Source: Lindgomyces ingoldianus
Lineage: Eukaryota > Ascomycota > Dothideomycetes > Pleosporales > Lindgomycetaceae
Reading direction: 5' to 3'
Length of the DNA: 64,000 nucleotides
Assembly (NCBI RefSeq): GCF_010093535.1
Contig: NW_022985170.1
Coordinates: forward strand, 1,469,278 to 1,533,277
Shown here: one piece after another, positions 36,201 through 48,240 of the stretch
Numbering within the stretch: position 1 is the first letter of the stretch
How the letters are laid out: every line of letters begins with the position of its first letter
Position numbers and translations under genes: made by a program
Notes under the pieces: model-generated
What the model was told of the DNA's origin: nothing
The model's input: the letters and a program-made list of their open reading frames with translations, nothing else
Database searches by the model: none

Positions 36201-37408
36201 ATTCCAAGATCGAAGCGCCAATCAAGGTTGTCATCGATTTATTACCTAGATGGAGGATGGCCTCCACGGCGGGGAGTCCCCTCTATTCAGCCTACTCTGG
36301 ACATTCTTGCCGCCCAGATACAAGATCCACCTGGGGAGAAGGTTCGCGAAGTAGAGGACATGGCCTTTATTTTCGACATCGATGGTGTCTTAGTCCACGG
36401 TGACCGACTGATTCCAAAGGGTAAACGCGTGCTCGAGATGCTCAACGGAGATTAAAAGGCTTGGATAAATATTCCCCATAACTTCTTGGTCAACGGATCT
36501 AGAAAGCCCGAGTTGCCCCGAGTGCGGCACTATCCAAGATCTTGCATTCTCTCATCCCTACTGATCAGTTCATCCAATCGCACATGCCGATGCGGGCATC
36601 GGGGGAGTTCTACAAGATTGTTCTTTTAGTCGAGGTGACGTCTATAAATGCCGAGAAGTGGCGGAGAAGTATGGCTTCGAAGACATCTTCGCCCCATGAA
36701 ATTGTTGCCTGGAATCCTACTATTGCTCCACCCTAAGTGTTCACGGATGAGGAACAAGCAGCCTTGAGACCTCGTGATTTCTCTAAGACTAATATTGACA
36801 CCATTACGGTCTTCACTGAGAGCCGCGACGACGCTACCGACATGCAAATCATCATGGATCTATTGGGGGACGCGAAGGGCAGCTGGAGACTATAACTAAG
36901 GATCCTGTCTCTCAAAAGAATTTCCATATATTTCTCTCTGGGAGACCTCTTGTGCCCCACTGAACACCCAACTCCCCCTACGTCGCAAAGCACCTTCCGG
37001 ATTGGCCTCGAAGCTGTGTACAAGGCTTTGACTGGCGAGGATCTCGGATTGTCTACGGAAAGCCTGAATTGGCCACCTACAGGTACGCCGACGAAGTCTT
37101 TGCCAGTTGGATGAAGCTAATCCATAACGACGAACGTCTTCCCAGTAATATTTATATGATGGGAGACAGCCATCTATCTGATATCATCGGAGGTGATATG
37201 TATGGCTGGAACACCTGCTTGGTGCGGACCGGTAATTATCAAGGCGAAGGTATCGACGAAAACACCGGTGCAAGCTTTGGTTTCCAACAACGTCCTCGAA
37301 GTAGACCAGACTGCGGTCAGGAAGAATGTAGGTATGAACTCCCGGTTTGAGTTTGACGAAAGGATCAGTTTCGTGCTGGACGGAAACGCTGTTTCCGCTA
37401 TTGAGTGA
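36200..37408 (+). pseudogene. Decayed HAD-superfamily hydrolase (CECR5/HDHD5 family)
   Basis: Fragments in all three plus frames line up in order with this family. They are a DILAAQIQDPPGEKVREVED lead-in, HAD motif I (FIFDIDGVLVHG, 36367-36402), IPHNFLVNGSRKPEL, DQFIQSHMPMRA (36564-36599), KCREVAEKYGFEDIF, VAWNPTIAP, RPRDFSKTNID, DMQIIMDLL, FRIGLEAVYKALTGEDL, TYRYADEVFASWM (37074 on) and motif III/IV MMGDSHLSDIIGGDMYGWNT (37157 on). The frame is broken by stops at 36453-36455, 36736-36738 and near 36893. At least four frameshifts are also present, near 36530, 36640, 36690 and 37040-37070, with another near 37265 before VSNNVLEVDQTAVRKN. No intron model repairs them. The intact family members are mitochondrial or cytosolic phosphatase-like proteins. 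This copy cannot make a functional product. Confidence 0.88.
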
Positions 37409-37670
37409 AGGGCTATACTCTACTATTTGCATGGGTGGCGTTTGGTCCATAAACTTGACTAGGCAGATATCCAGGCTACGATTCTGAGTTCCCATGTTCA
37501 TAAATAAAGAGTGTTTCCTGGTCCAAAGTTTTTTTTCCCCAAAGACGCTGATTGTGAGGTGTTTGTTTGGAAAAAAAAAGACACATTGATCCACCATTTG
37601 CCTCCTCGTACTTAAACTGTATGGTGCAGTAACTGTGCCTGTGATATTGAAAAGGACTATAATCCCTTGC

Positions 37671-38975
37671 TCAAGCCGGAAGTAGGCGATCTAACATTTC
37701 AAGATTTGCTTGCTCGTTCCCACGCTTTGCGGGATGCTTGCGGATTTTCACATCAAGCACCGCGTTCGGCTCCGGCATATCAAGAGTGGGCTCAGATACC
37801 AGTTCCGGGAAGTGCTCCTTCGCTTTTTCCAGGACCCATTGGGCATCGGAGTATTTCTGTTCAGCAAGTAATTGTCGCGCAACGCCTAAGTTAAGTTGAA
37901 CAAGCCATTTTTGGCTCTGGATATCCCTCAAGAACTTTTCTGGATGCTGCAGAAAGGACAGACCTAGAGCTGCACTGGGCTCGGTGGGATGATGCAGCAG
38001 TAGTAATGATCGGATCAGGTCAGCAGAGCTAGTCCATAATTCGAGCTCTTGTAGGAACCCGTCATAGGATTCTGGTGTGGCGAGCCATCCTGGGTGTGAG
38101 AGGATATAGTCGACAAGAAAGGCGCCGGAAGGCCAAAGAGTAGCACGAGAAACCCGAAGCTCTGGCAAATGTTGCATCTCCACTGCCCGATGAAATGTTG
38201 CTATCGCCCTGTCGCTGCTTGCCTCACCACGCGCTTGAAACGCCACCATCCTTCGCAGCAGGTCTGCCCTAAAGGCGCGGATCTGAGTCTCTGGCAATCC
38301 AGTCTCACTCATTCTTTGCTGAGGGCTGCACGCAAACCACCGCCACAGGGGAGCTTCTTCCCCTTCTTTTAGGAGCAAAGGGATCAAGTTGCCCAGGAAA
38401 GACTTGCGCGGATATTCCAAGAACGCCTTCGAATTCTCCACGCTACTCGACCAAAGCCACTCTGCAATTTTAGCACCTGCATTACTCTGATGCTGCCCGT
38501 CAGTTGGGCGTTTGATCTCAGCTGTGGTGGCGTTGCTTTTGAGCATATTGAGAGTCATGGCAGCCTTCGGAATGTCGGCGCCTCCAGCAGCTACCTGGTC
38601 CAAGAACCAGCCCAGGGGATTCTCGAGTACTTGCTGTGCATCGAGTTTGGCAGGGTCGGAGGCCATCCGTCGGGGTCGGACAGAAAAGAGTGGGTTTGTT
38701 AGAATAGACTCGACATGTTGGTTTGCAGTGTTGCGAGAGGACTGCAAGGGTCGATGTGGGGCAGGATTTCGGCCATTGCTTAATGAATGCTTGCGTGGAC
38801 GCGATTTTTGAGTGTCCTCAGCTAGAGCCACGGGGTGCTCACGGTCGAGGTGTGCTCTGAACGAGGATGTGAGGAGTGCGAGGAGCTGCTCGCTTTCGCG
38901 GGGTGACAGTGGAAGCTGAGGGTGGATCTTGGATGACAATAAGGAGAAGGCGCGTCGAGTGGCTATAGAATTCAT
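37671..38975 (-). CDS. Unrecognised protein with possible mitochondrial targeting N-terminus
   Basis: The frame extends upstream of 38975, but the ATG at 38975 was chosen. It is followed by MNSIATRRAFSLLSSKIHPQ, a basic, Ser/Leu-rich stretch that looks like a mitochondrial presequence, and upstream in-frame sequence is low-complexity UTR-like. The product is 434 aa. It has a Ser/Arg-rich segment to residue 100, then a largely helical body (NPLGWFLDQVAAGG, LLRRMVAFQARGEASSDRAI, LSFLQHPEKFLRDIQSQKW, YSDAQWVLEKAKEHFPEL). That body is suggestive of TPR/PPR-like helical repeats, but no family is recognised. The gene lies head to head with DEF1, with 472 bp between starts that may act as a shared promoter. 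Confidence 0.7.
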   Translation of the reverse strand: MNSIATRRAFSLLSSKIHPQLPLSPRESEQLLALLTSSFRAHLDREHPVALAEDTQKSRPRKHSLSNGRNPAPHRPLQSSRNTANQHVESILTNPLFSVRPRRMASDPAKLDAQQVLENPLGWFLDQVAAGGADIPKAAMTLNMLKSNATTAEIKRPTDGQHQSNAGAKIAEWLWSSSVENSKAFLEYPRKSFLGNLIPLLLKEGEEAPLWRWFACSPQQRMSETGLPETQIRAFRADLLRRMVAFQARGEASSDRAIATFHRAVEMQHLPELRVSRATLWPSGAFLVDYILSHPGWLATPESYDGFLQELELWTSSADLIRSLLLLHHPTEPSAALGLSFLQHPEKFLRDIQSQKWLVQLNLGVARQLLAEQKYSDAQWVLEKAKEHFPELVSEPTLDMPEPNAVLDVKIRKHPAKRGNEQANLEMLDRLLPA

Positions 38976-39447
38976 GGCTGGAGAGCCAATGCGCGGGAGT
39001 GGTGAAGGATTGAGGTGGAGGGGCTTGGATGGACGTGGATGGACTGGGGAGGCACTGGCGAGGGAGCTTGGTGGTGGTGTGAAGCGCGAAACTTGGCGGG
39101 AGGGCAGGCCGAGGGCCACGTGACGTTGGCCCAACACGCCCGCGCTCAAGCTGGACAACGGCGGCAAAACCGCGAAGCAGCCGCCAGCCGCCCTTTCTCC
39201 TGCGTTTCCCCCAGCTCCCTCTCCCATGAACACCACCCGCACCTGAACCATCCAACCGCGCGACCGACGCTGCATCTTGCAAGCCCCGGAGCACTCAGAG
39301 CGCCAAGCGTTTGCTCTCCCTCTAGCTGCCCCGTCCTTGACCTCCTAACCTCGCCCGCTCCACCACACCGTCACCCACACTACCACTCCGCGCACTCTCA
39401 CAAGTCCCCTCACCGACTTGCATACAAATACACATTCCGTCCTTCAC

Positions 39448-42400
39448 ATGTCTGACGTACAGTCTAGGCCCGCCCCGCGCGGCAGGAGCTCCGCTCGCGG
39501 TGGAAGAGGCGGACATGGGTCTCGAGGGCCGCGATCGAGCAAACAGACCAACGGCGACCATCAAGCATCAACTAACATCGACACATCTGCAGACCAAGGC
39601 GAGCTCCTCGAGCTGAAGCGGCGACACAGGGACCAATTGGCCACATTGAAAGAACTTTTCCCAGACTGGACCGATGTCGATCTCCTGCTGGCTATTGAAG
39701 AATCTGCCGGAGATCTCGAGGCCACAATTGGGAACATCAGTGAAGGTATGTCCCTGGCACTTGACTGCACCAGCGACCGCTTTTATTGTTCGGCCTGTCG
39801 AGATTCCTACATGGCGGCCATTGAGTGCATCTGCTGACGATTTTTCAACACAGGCAACGTCTCTCAGTTCTCCGAAGTCAAGAAGACAAAGGACCGATCC
39901 CGTTCCAAGGTGAAGGAAGCAGGCACTGCGCTGGCAGATGCTGTTCCGACCTCACGCGGGGGTCGCGGCCGTGGTGGCGACAGCGTTCGTGGCGGTCGCG
40001 GACGTGGAACCGAGCGTGGCCGTGGTGGTTTTCGCGGCGCTCGCGGAGGAACGACAAATGGCACGCGACCAGCTGCTACAATCCCGGTCGCCTCCAATGA
40101 TGTGCCCGCATGGGATACTCCAGCCACGAATGAAGAAAAGGAGGCTGGCCATGCCGCGGCGGGAGAGCAACCTGCTGCGACGCAGACCCCCGAACCCGAG
40201 CCAACGAAGCCTGCGGCGGTGCCCCAACCGAAGAAGACATGGGCCAGCATGTTTGCGAAGCCCAAGCCAGCACCTGCCCCTCCAAAGCCTGCCGTTCAGC
40301 CCCCCATTCCTCACGAAGAACCCTCTCCCTCCCCAGCCGAGACTCCTGCACATGAAGTAGCTCAAGAAGCCACAGTAGAGGCAGAGGAACTGCCTATACC
40401 CCCAATTGTGGATGAGATTCCAGAGGAGCCCCCGGTTGTCGTCGAGGACCCAGCAGCTTTGACCCCAGACAAACCACAAGAAGACCTCAGCCCCCAGCTG
40501 GAGATTACTCCTTCTAGGGACGAGCTCACCAAGGACAATGTGGAGCATCTCCCAGATGTATCGCATTCGGCTCCGACGGAGACAGCTGCTAGCACTGTAG
40601 CTAGCTCGAGAGACATTGGTAGCATCGCTGGAGTGGCTACTCCTTTGAGCACATCTGCTCAGGCGCCAATTGGTCGTCCGGCTATTGGTGGATATGCAAC
40701 GACCGCGCTCAAGGCCACGGGAGCACCCCACCGTAGCGCAAGCTTCCAGAGGAGGCTTATGGAACAACAAGAAGCCGTAGTCATGCCCGGCAACCACGCG
40801 GTCGATAGAGCAGCTGTCCAGTTTGGAAGCCTTGGCCTAAATGGAGATGTGGATGCTGATGCTCTGGACGTTGATGAGGATAGGGAGGAGGCCGAGACAA
40901 GGACCCAACCACCCCAACATTCCCCTGTCGCGCAACCGAGGGCTGCTCTGCCTCCGGCTCCTCGGCATGCTCCTCCACCTTCTGAGACTCAGCCTCAAGA
41001 AACAATGCCAACCCCGAAGCAAGCTCCAGGACTACCTCCAGTACCCCAGCAACAACCACCCCTTTCTCAGTCACCCTCCAATCCGCTTGGTGCGCAGGCC
41101 ATGCAGAACCAAGGCTCACAGGGCAATCAGCAGTACGGCCAGTTCGGTCGCTATGGGCAGAGTGGCATGCAGTCCGAGCCATCGGCGCCCCCGCAGAAAC
41201 CATATGACCCATTTGGTCAACAGGCCCCGCAGCCCACCCAGTTCGACTATGCAAACCAGCAGCAAAGTCAGAGTCAGACCCAGCAGCAGCAGCAGCAGCA
41301 ACAACAACAACAACAGCAACAGCCTCCGCAGTCTCAGGCTGGAGCCCTCTCGTCGGCGCCGGATAGTTTCGCCTCGCAGTATTTCACCTCAGACCAACAG
41401 CGAGCGGCGTACCAGAACTACTATCAAAACTACAGTCAGCAAAACGCCTCAACTCAACAGGAAGCTGGCTCCACACAGCCACGCACAGGCAGTGCATTTG
41501 GCACCGGTCCCACTGACTCGACTTTCCCTCCGAGTCAGCAACAGCAGGTAAGAAATTTCACTTTCGACGAGCTTAGCAGGCCACCTCCAACGAGCAGGCC
41601 TGGCGATCGCCGTCACGAAAATAAATACGTTTCTACGACTATTAGAAGATCGGCTTCTGACAACCACCAACAGTCCCAGAGTCGTTATAACGAGGCTCAG
41701 AACAGCGGTCATACTACACCAAATCCAACTTTGGGTGGGCAGCATCCCAGTGGACCTGCTTCGCAGGCACAGCACATGCAACAGCCTCATGCTCAGCCTG
41801 GACATACCGGTGGATATCCGTACAACCACCCGTACTACGGCACCCCATACTATGCTAGCTACATGAACCAATTCGGTAACTACGGACAGGGAGGTTATGG
41901 CGGTTTTGGTGGTAACAAGGGCATGTACGGTCAGCCTCACCACTACGGCATGTCTCCCCAGACATCATTTGACCAGCATTCATCCTCGCCTGCTAACGCT
42001 GGTGGGTTTGGAGGATCTTCGATGCATGGTCGTGAGAGCGGACTCGGAGGCGGACTTGGCGAATACGGCAGGTCAGTATCAGGTGCCTCGCAAAACCAGC
42101 ATAGCGCAACCTCTGGTGCTGGGTTTGGAGGCCTTCCGGATATGTTTGGGCGGTCCCAGGGAGGGTATCCGAACCAGAGTTCTACTTATGGCCAGCAACA
42201 GACCGCTCAACAAGGTGGTAACGAAGATTCGTTAAAGCCTTTTAGCGACTCGAAGAGTGGTGGACCCAGCCCATCTGCTCTCGGAGCCCAGCCTGGTCGA
42301 CCTGGATCTGCCACCAACAATGCCCCTGGCCAGAGTGCGCAAGGGGGACTTCCTCCACAATCTCATCAACAAGGCTTCGGTGGCTATCCGAGCCATCTGA

Positions 42401-42573
42401 ATCAACTGCAAGGCGGTCAGGGTAACCAGTACGGCGGGCTTGGAGGGCTCGGTCACCAGGGTGCTGGAAGCCATCAGCAGACAGGCGGCTATGGTGGTTA
42501 CGGTGGATTTGGCGCTGGCGGATATGGCAGCTACAATCGCGGCGGATGGGGTACCAACTATGGGCAGCATTAA
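39448..42573 (+). CDS. DEF1: Def1-like RNA polymerase II degradation factor (CUE domain, Gln-rich)
   Basis: Exons 39448-39745 and 39854-42573 join in phase 1 through a GTATGT...CAG intron, giving 1005 aa. Residues 1-50 are rich in R and G (RGG type). Residues about 58-100 form a CUE domain (LKRRHRDQLATLKELFPDW, then DVDLLLAIEESAGDLEATI). Next come an RGG-rich block, a Pro/Glu-rich block with KKTWASMFAKPKPAP, then a long Q/P/N/G/Y-rich tail with a run of 11-12 glutamines near residue 576. In yeast, Def1 bridges ubiquitin on stalled RNA polymerase II to elongin-cullin ligase for Rpb1 degradation, and its Gln-rich C-terminus is cleaved by the proteasome to allow nuclear entry. The order CUE then Q-rich tail matches the family. 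The tail composition makes exact boundaries less certain. Confidence 0.88.
41281..41325 (+). repeat. CAG/CAA polyglutamine tract within DEF1
   Basis: A mixed CAG and CAA run encodes consecutive glutamines. The interspersed CAA codons usually limit slippage, but length variation between strains is likely. Confidence 0.85.
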
Positions 42574-44544
42574 GCAAGCCATTTCACAAGTATCTTGTGA
42601 GAACATTCGGTCTGGGCCCACTGCCATTGCTATTATGGAAGAAACCAAGTCAGTAAACATGGCGAGGGGTTTCTTCTACTACCACTTTTCCGAATTGATG
42701 GCAGGCATACAATTTTGTTGCCTTGTATTATGACGAACGGGTCGTTTTCCACACTTTTCCCCTCTTACTCCTCTCTCTCTCTCTCTCACACACACGCACA
42801 CACGCACACTTGCGTCCACTCTCTTCTCCAATACTTCAGGTTCTGTGTAATGCGAAATCAATGGGCAAGGGGAAGGGGATTCTGAAATCCAAAAAATGTT
42901 TTGCGTTTTGTCTTTGTGCAAATTTTGTTGCGATCAAGCAATCTCTCGGTGTCTAGGGTTCTCAGGGAGTCTACAAAGTTCGAAAGTTCGAGTCGAACGG
43001 GACGGGTCTTTACACTGTCAGTGTCCTCTCTGAATGGACAGTTATTTGAGGGGGAGAATGCGGCTTTGGGTTGCGATTTGGGCTCGTTTCAAAAGTCCGG
43101 GTTTGCTAGCGATTAGTATCGTGCAATTGAATCGAATGGAGTGTAGCCCAGTCACTCTCTTCTGGGCAGTGCATGTGGTCAAGGTCGTTGGTGTTGGTGC
43201 GTTTAAGCTTATCTTGTCAACGACTGTTAGCTTGGGTCTAACGGAGCTGTCCGTGTTCAGGTTGACTGATAATCGAAACAATAAACCTCACCGCTTCTTT
43301 TCGGTCACCTGTCTGTCTGGCTTCCGCAATTTGTTTCGTGAGCTTCTTAAGATGATGGTATGATTATGGAACCCATCTGTGACCTCCGAGTCTCCTCCGA
43401 CAGATAATCACGCAGCTGCGGCTCTTTTGAATAGACGATCTCTCCGAGATTAATGATCCCGATACTAGGATCGGATTTCGCCTCTTCCATAATGCAGGTA
43501 CGTACCTTTGGGAGATACTTTGATCAACACATCATTTGCTCGGAAGCTACATTCCCATGGTTTCTTGTCGATACACCAATGTCGCTAGCGCGTCATCTTC
43601 GCAACAGATATCCTACTTCCATGTTTTGTCAGTGCAAGACACTTGCGACATGTTTCTTTCTGTCGGAATTACTAACGGCTTCCCCCCTGCCCTAAACATA
43701 AATTCTTAGCCTTTTCACGTGGGATTACAGCAGCAACTACGGGCCGACTACATCACTTCCTCGAAACAAGTGGGTACCCGAGATATTTGCTCGTTTTAAG
43801 TATTAGGGCTTACGTCCAGCATACCTCAAACTTCCATCCCACCTTGAAATCCTCCAACCTACCCTAGGAAGATTCTCACCGCCCTGCTTTCCTTCTGTCA
43901 AAACGCGCCAGATTAGGCTTCTGTCTAGGATGCCAAGGTGGGAAGTGGGTAGTGGGTCCATGACGACCACCCGCACTACTGCACGTCGGCACCCACCTGC
44001 ATCCACAATTTGGTCTATGCCTCGATGAAGTCTAGTCAATGCAAGAGCTGCATCACGGCCGACGGCATTGTCGGAGGAACCAATTTCTCTTTGGGATGGC
44101 TTATCAGCGACTACCTTGATGGTTGGGTCTTTGAAGACCTGAGTGGTGAAACATTTAAATATGGCGCCCACGCTGCTTCTTGCGCCTTTGCTTTTGGTCG
44201 TTTTTCACTGGCGCGGATTGGAGACACGTACAGTACAAATCTTGGTATACTGTGGGATTGTGGTCGCGTGGACTAAAGTTGATCACTTGGGCTGGCTGAA
44301 GTCGAGAAGTGTTAGGTTTGCTTATTTGGGACGAGCTGGAGAGAGGGTGTGTCCCCTCGACGGATTTCTGGAGTGACCCAACTCAACTTTTGCATTGCGG
44401 CACTGTTGGATTGGGATTTCTTTTCTTCCTTTTGTTTCTTTACATTTTCCTCTATTCAAAATTTCGATCGATCAAAACAACTCCACCAAAATCCACAACC
44501 TGTCTCATTTCTCCCAGAGAGCATTAGCCAACACCTCCAAACAC
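42574..44544. other. Intergenic region of about 2 kb
   Basis: Directly after DEF1 lies a (TC)n/(AC)n microsatellite at about 42770-42808. No supported gene follows. A 71-codon frame from the ATG at 44161 has a hydrophobic N-terminus (MAPTLLLAPLLLVVFHW), but no cleavage motif or homologue is recognised, so it is left uncalled. Sequence from about 44400 is a T-rich and C-rich promoter for the F-box-like gene. Confidence 0.45.
42770..42808 (+). repeat. Compound TC/AC microsatellite
   Basis: A run of TC dinucleotides passes directly into CA/CG-interrupted AC repeats, in the likely 3' UTR of DEF1. Confidence 0.85.
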
Positions 44545-45634
44545 ATGGATACCAATACTTCTTCACCCCTCCTCCGCCTCCCGCTAGAAATTCGCCTCAT
44601 CATCTACGAATATCTGCTCTTTCCTTCTGCCGTTCCATCATCCTCGCATTCAACATCGGTCACGAATCTCCTTCCAAATTACCACACGTACTACTCCTCA
44701 GACACCAATTATGATCCTTTTACACTGTCTGTACGAACCGTAGATCCCTACCTTACACCGCAGACTTCGCAAGGTTGGAGACGTCGAAGCACATATCACG
44801 TCCGGACCGGTAAGTTCCAATCCCCCTTCCCTGCACTGACTTCCTCACCACCAAACCCCCATTCCATATCCATATTACACCGTTCTCAAAAACTCTCCAA
44901 ACTAACCTCACCACCAAGGACCATTCCTAACCACTACAACACCCACAACCTACCGCATCCTCTTCTCCCCCTATACTGCCCACCTGCGTCTTACTATCCC
45001 CTCGCTTCTCTCTCTAAACTCCCAAATCCACGCCGAAGCGTCCAAAGTGCTCTACTCAACCTACACCTTCGCCTTCAGCACTGCCATCGAAGCCGTGATT
45101 CCATTTCTCTCGGACCTAACCCCGATCGCGCGTTCCGCAGTGCGGAATCTCAGTATCACAAAAAAGGCGCTACCGTATGCCAAGGAATTCGATCGCGCGG
45201 AATGGAATGCAGCGTGTGGGTTTCTGGCGAAGGAGATGAGGATGGGGTTGGGGCTGAGGCATTTGATGCTTAACGTTGTGGCCGGGAATCCAAATACCCT
45301 GACCAATCCAGACGTGTCGGATGCTTCAGACACTCCCAGCACAGAGGCACAGGTGGAGGAAGAAGCAGACTCCGTAACACCACTCTCAGCGCAGGATTTC
45401 GCGCTCCTATCGCGCATGCGGCGGGAATGGGGGACTGCTTACTCTTTGGGGGTGGATTTGGAATGGGCCGAGGAAGTTATGGCGATACGCGGACTCCGCA
45501 AGTTGAGTGTGAAGGCATTGGTGGAGCATTGTCCGCCGCCGAAGAGTGAGGGCATGAAGTTCTGGGTTGCATTTTCGAAGAGCGTGGAGCGGGGATTTGC
45601 GGAATGGGTGCGCGGGGTTATGGTAGAAGGATAG
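44545..45634 (+). CDS. F-box-like protein (LPLEIR type)
   Basis: Exons 44545-44809 and 44919-45634 join in phase 1 by GTAAGT...AAG, the only AG in the interval; the product is 326 aa. Residues 10-26 (LRLPLEIRLIIYEYLLF) are the F-box-like opening common in expanded Pezizomycotina families. Residues near 110-140 carry the associated motif in which a small set of residues (LLSLNSQIHAEASKVLYSTY, ending TFAF) follows a beta-rich stretch. The rest is helical with a weak acidic insert. Members are presumed adaptors for Skp1-Cullin ligases, but most have no known target. The acceptor AAG is less common, yet an ACTAAC branch lies 17 nt upstream and the reading phase fits. Confidence 0.82.
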
Positions 45635-46109
45635 GAGTTGGGGTAGATTGAGAGGTGGTTGAAGGAGGTCCAAAGGATCTACCGCTTTTAATGGGTTTGA
45701 GTTCAGTCAGATCGGGGCACGGTTCTTGCTAGGTAGCGGGCAGATGTGAAAATAAACAATCCATGTAAGCGGACGCATTGTGAGAATTTTTACGTCGAAG
45801 GAATGGTATTAGGGCAACCAGGTCCACGGGTGCAAGACTAGGGGTAATGATACATAATACTCAATCAGTCCTTTTCCGAAACATCAACCATCCATGCATG
45901 CTGTTTCTCAAACCATGTTATCCCGAATGTTCATCCAAACCTCAAGACCTTTTCATGAGAATCCGACCGACGGTAGCTCGCTTCTTCGGATATCCCGAGC
46001 CCTTTCCCTACAGATTACAATCAGTACATCATTACAACGAACCCAGATCCTAAAGCGAGAAGGGTATAAGAGCAAAGGAAGTGAAGTAGACGCAGCGGTT
46101 TCTCGCTCA
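45635..46109. other. Convergent intergenic region
   Basis: This lies between the 3' ends of the F-box-like and oxysterol-binding genes. No gene is seen. Confidence 0.5.
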
Positions 46110-47522
46110 CTACTGCACCTCCTTCGCCTCTTCGAATTCCTCATCGCTATTCCCCTCACTCTTTCTGAAAGGCGGTTTTGCAGCACTCGCCTTCTCTGCA
46201 TCAAAAATCCACACGCCACTTGTCAAATTGTCATTAATCTGCTCGCCAATTTTCGCAGCCATTTTCTGTAACAGCGGATACGTATCAGTGCGCGAGAAAA
46301 ACCTGCGATCCCATTCGCGGCCCTCTTCCCGTTCTTTCTTACGAAGTTCGCGCTGGCTGTTTTCTATGATTGATTTCTCGTAAGATGTTGTGTCCATGTC
46401 GCCCTTGGCGATGGCATCGGCAACTTTCTTCCATGCACGTCGTGATTCCATTTCATCCTGGTCTTCGAGCTCGGCGACGGTCAAGGGTGTAACTTTTGTG
46501 ATCTTGGGATCATACGTGTCGAGCACTTTCTTAGTTTTGGCGTCCTTGATGGTGAAGCCTTCGTTCCATTGGCCATCTACGAGATATATGGGTTCTTTCT
46601 CCTTGCCTTCTGGGTAGAGGGTGGCGGCGAAGGTGTTTTTCTTACCGGAAAGCCAGCCTCGTCCGCTGTAGTCGATTTTGGCAGTGTAGCCGGAGGAGGA
46701 TTGGATGTAGGAGCAGCGGTTTAGCTCGACATAGGGGGATCCGGTGATGAGGCCTTCAATGTGGAGAGATGGGAGGGTGATGAAGTAATCTTCGTCGTAT
46801 TCGTCGATGTGGAGGATTGCGTGACCGATTTGCTGTTCAGGATTAGCGATGCATATTGGAGGGAAGCTTACTAGGGGGAGCTACCTTGACGTTGATGGTA
46901 CGTGAGAACGATGCTTTCTGCGCATTGTATCCCTGTAACCTTACGCCTGCTTTGCTGTTCCAGATGCAGTACGCTGTGACAGGAGGATGATGGCTGTACC
47001 AGTTAGCGCTCAGCTCTCCACTAAGTCAGCATCGAAAGCATACCTAACTTGCTCGCTCACAAGCTGTGTCGTTCCCGCCTCGTCTTCCCACTTCCCGAGA
47101 AACAACTCCCCCAAGAAGGGATTCAGGGGCTTCTTCTCACTACCTAGCTTCTCACTCCGACTCGCATACTGTTGTTTAAGAGTACTCAAGAACCACTTCA
47201 ACACCAACACAGCACGCTTTGCATGGTCTTTTTCGGCAGCTGGCGCGACGAAGACGGAGGGGTGTTCCGCCCAATAGGAGGAGAATTCGACAAGGGAGGT
47301 AGTAGAGAGGATGAAGGGAGGCGCAGTCATAGACGACAGGTCGCCATTGAAGGATGCTATTGACTGTCGGGGCACGATTAGCGCGCTTTCTACCTAGGGA
47401 GGATACAAACAAACCTTCAAGAAACCCGACCATGAGGTCCTGGCCTGCGGAGGCACCGCCGAGCCTTCATCTTTCGGCGTGCTGGTCCCACTCGTGCTCG
47501 GCGTCTTCCCGTTTCCGTTCAT
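46110..47522 (-). CDS. KES1: Oxysterol-binding protein, Kes1/Osh4 class
   Basis: Four exons on the minus strand: 47522-47415, 47363-47044, 46993-46885, 46832-46110. All phases agree and give 419 aa. The OSBP signature EQVSHHPP (residues 140-147) is rebuilt exactly across the second intron. Also present are the lid-like N-terminus with [16 protein letters not shown], the KPLNPFLGE motif, [15 protein letters not shown], the GSPYVELN segment and a charged C-terminal helix. There is no PH or ankyrin domain, and the length matches the short Osh4/Kes1 class. These cytosolic proteins exchange sterol for PI4P between ER and Golgi/trans-Golgi membranes. Downstream on the same strand order is ERG25, about 700 bp away, so two sterol-related genes are neighbours with separate promoters. 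Confidence 0.93.
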
Positions 47523-48240
47523 GTTTAAATCGTAGAAATATCTCGCTGTGGAGCTGTGTGAAAGAAGGAGGCGGTGGAAGAGAATAGACGACAGTCGTGA
47601 AAAGGAGAGCGGGTTGTTGGGGGTGGGGGAATATTAAAGTAACACCAGCACCAGACGTAGGTCCAAAACGGTGGGTTGGGCGCGTGTGTGGCTAAGTTGC
47701 GACGTCATTCCACAAGCAATCAGGCCCCGTTCTAGCGTCTTGGGTCGAAGGTTGTTTCAGGGCGAGATTACCTCGCTTGTGGGGGGCATGATCAGGTGGA
47801 CCTGCGGCCATCGAGCGCGACGACAGGAACGGCTCATTATCAAGAGCAAATAGGCAAGCCGCCAAGGTGTGGCGGTGGCACTCCTCAGTTCAACACCATA
47901 ATCTTGGGTGCGAAGGGCATATTTTCATGAGCGATCGTTGATGATATTAGATATAGGCAGTCTAGGAGGGCTTCCTCCGGCTATATACATTCTTCTCCCT
48001 TCCATTATCAAGCCCTGTGTATGTTGAACGAGAACCGCTAAGAAGCATCATATGCTGCTTTTCTCATCACCAAACGCCAATCCTATGCAAGTTGATTCCG
48101 ATACCACCACGTAGGCCAATGTAGAGTCGCGAAGGAGGATGATGCGGCGGGATGATTAAGAATCGAAATATTGAGCCTCGTTTCCAGATTGCGATCAGGT
48201 TGCCGCTTTCATAAACCCGAAAACCCTGAACCAAAGCAGC
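47523..48240. other. Intergenic region between OSBP promoter and ERG25 3' end
   Basis: No gene is seen. It holds the 5' flank of the oxysterol-binding gene and the 3' UTR of ERG25. Confidence 0.5.

Noticed and set aside
44161..44376. Possible small secreted protein of 71 residues
   Set aside because: Hydrophobic start, but no clear signal cleavage site, cysteines or homologue; it lies in the promoter of the F-box-like gene.
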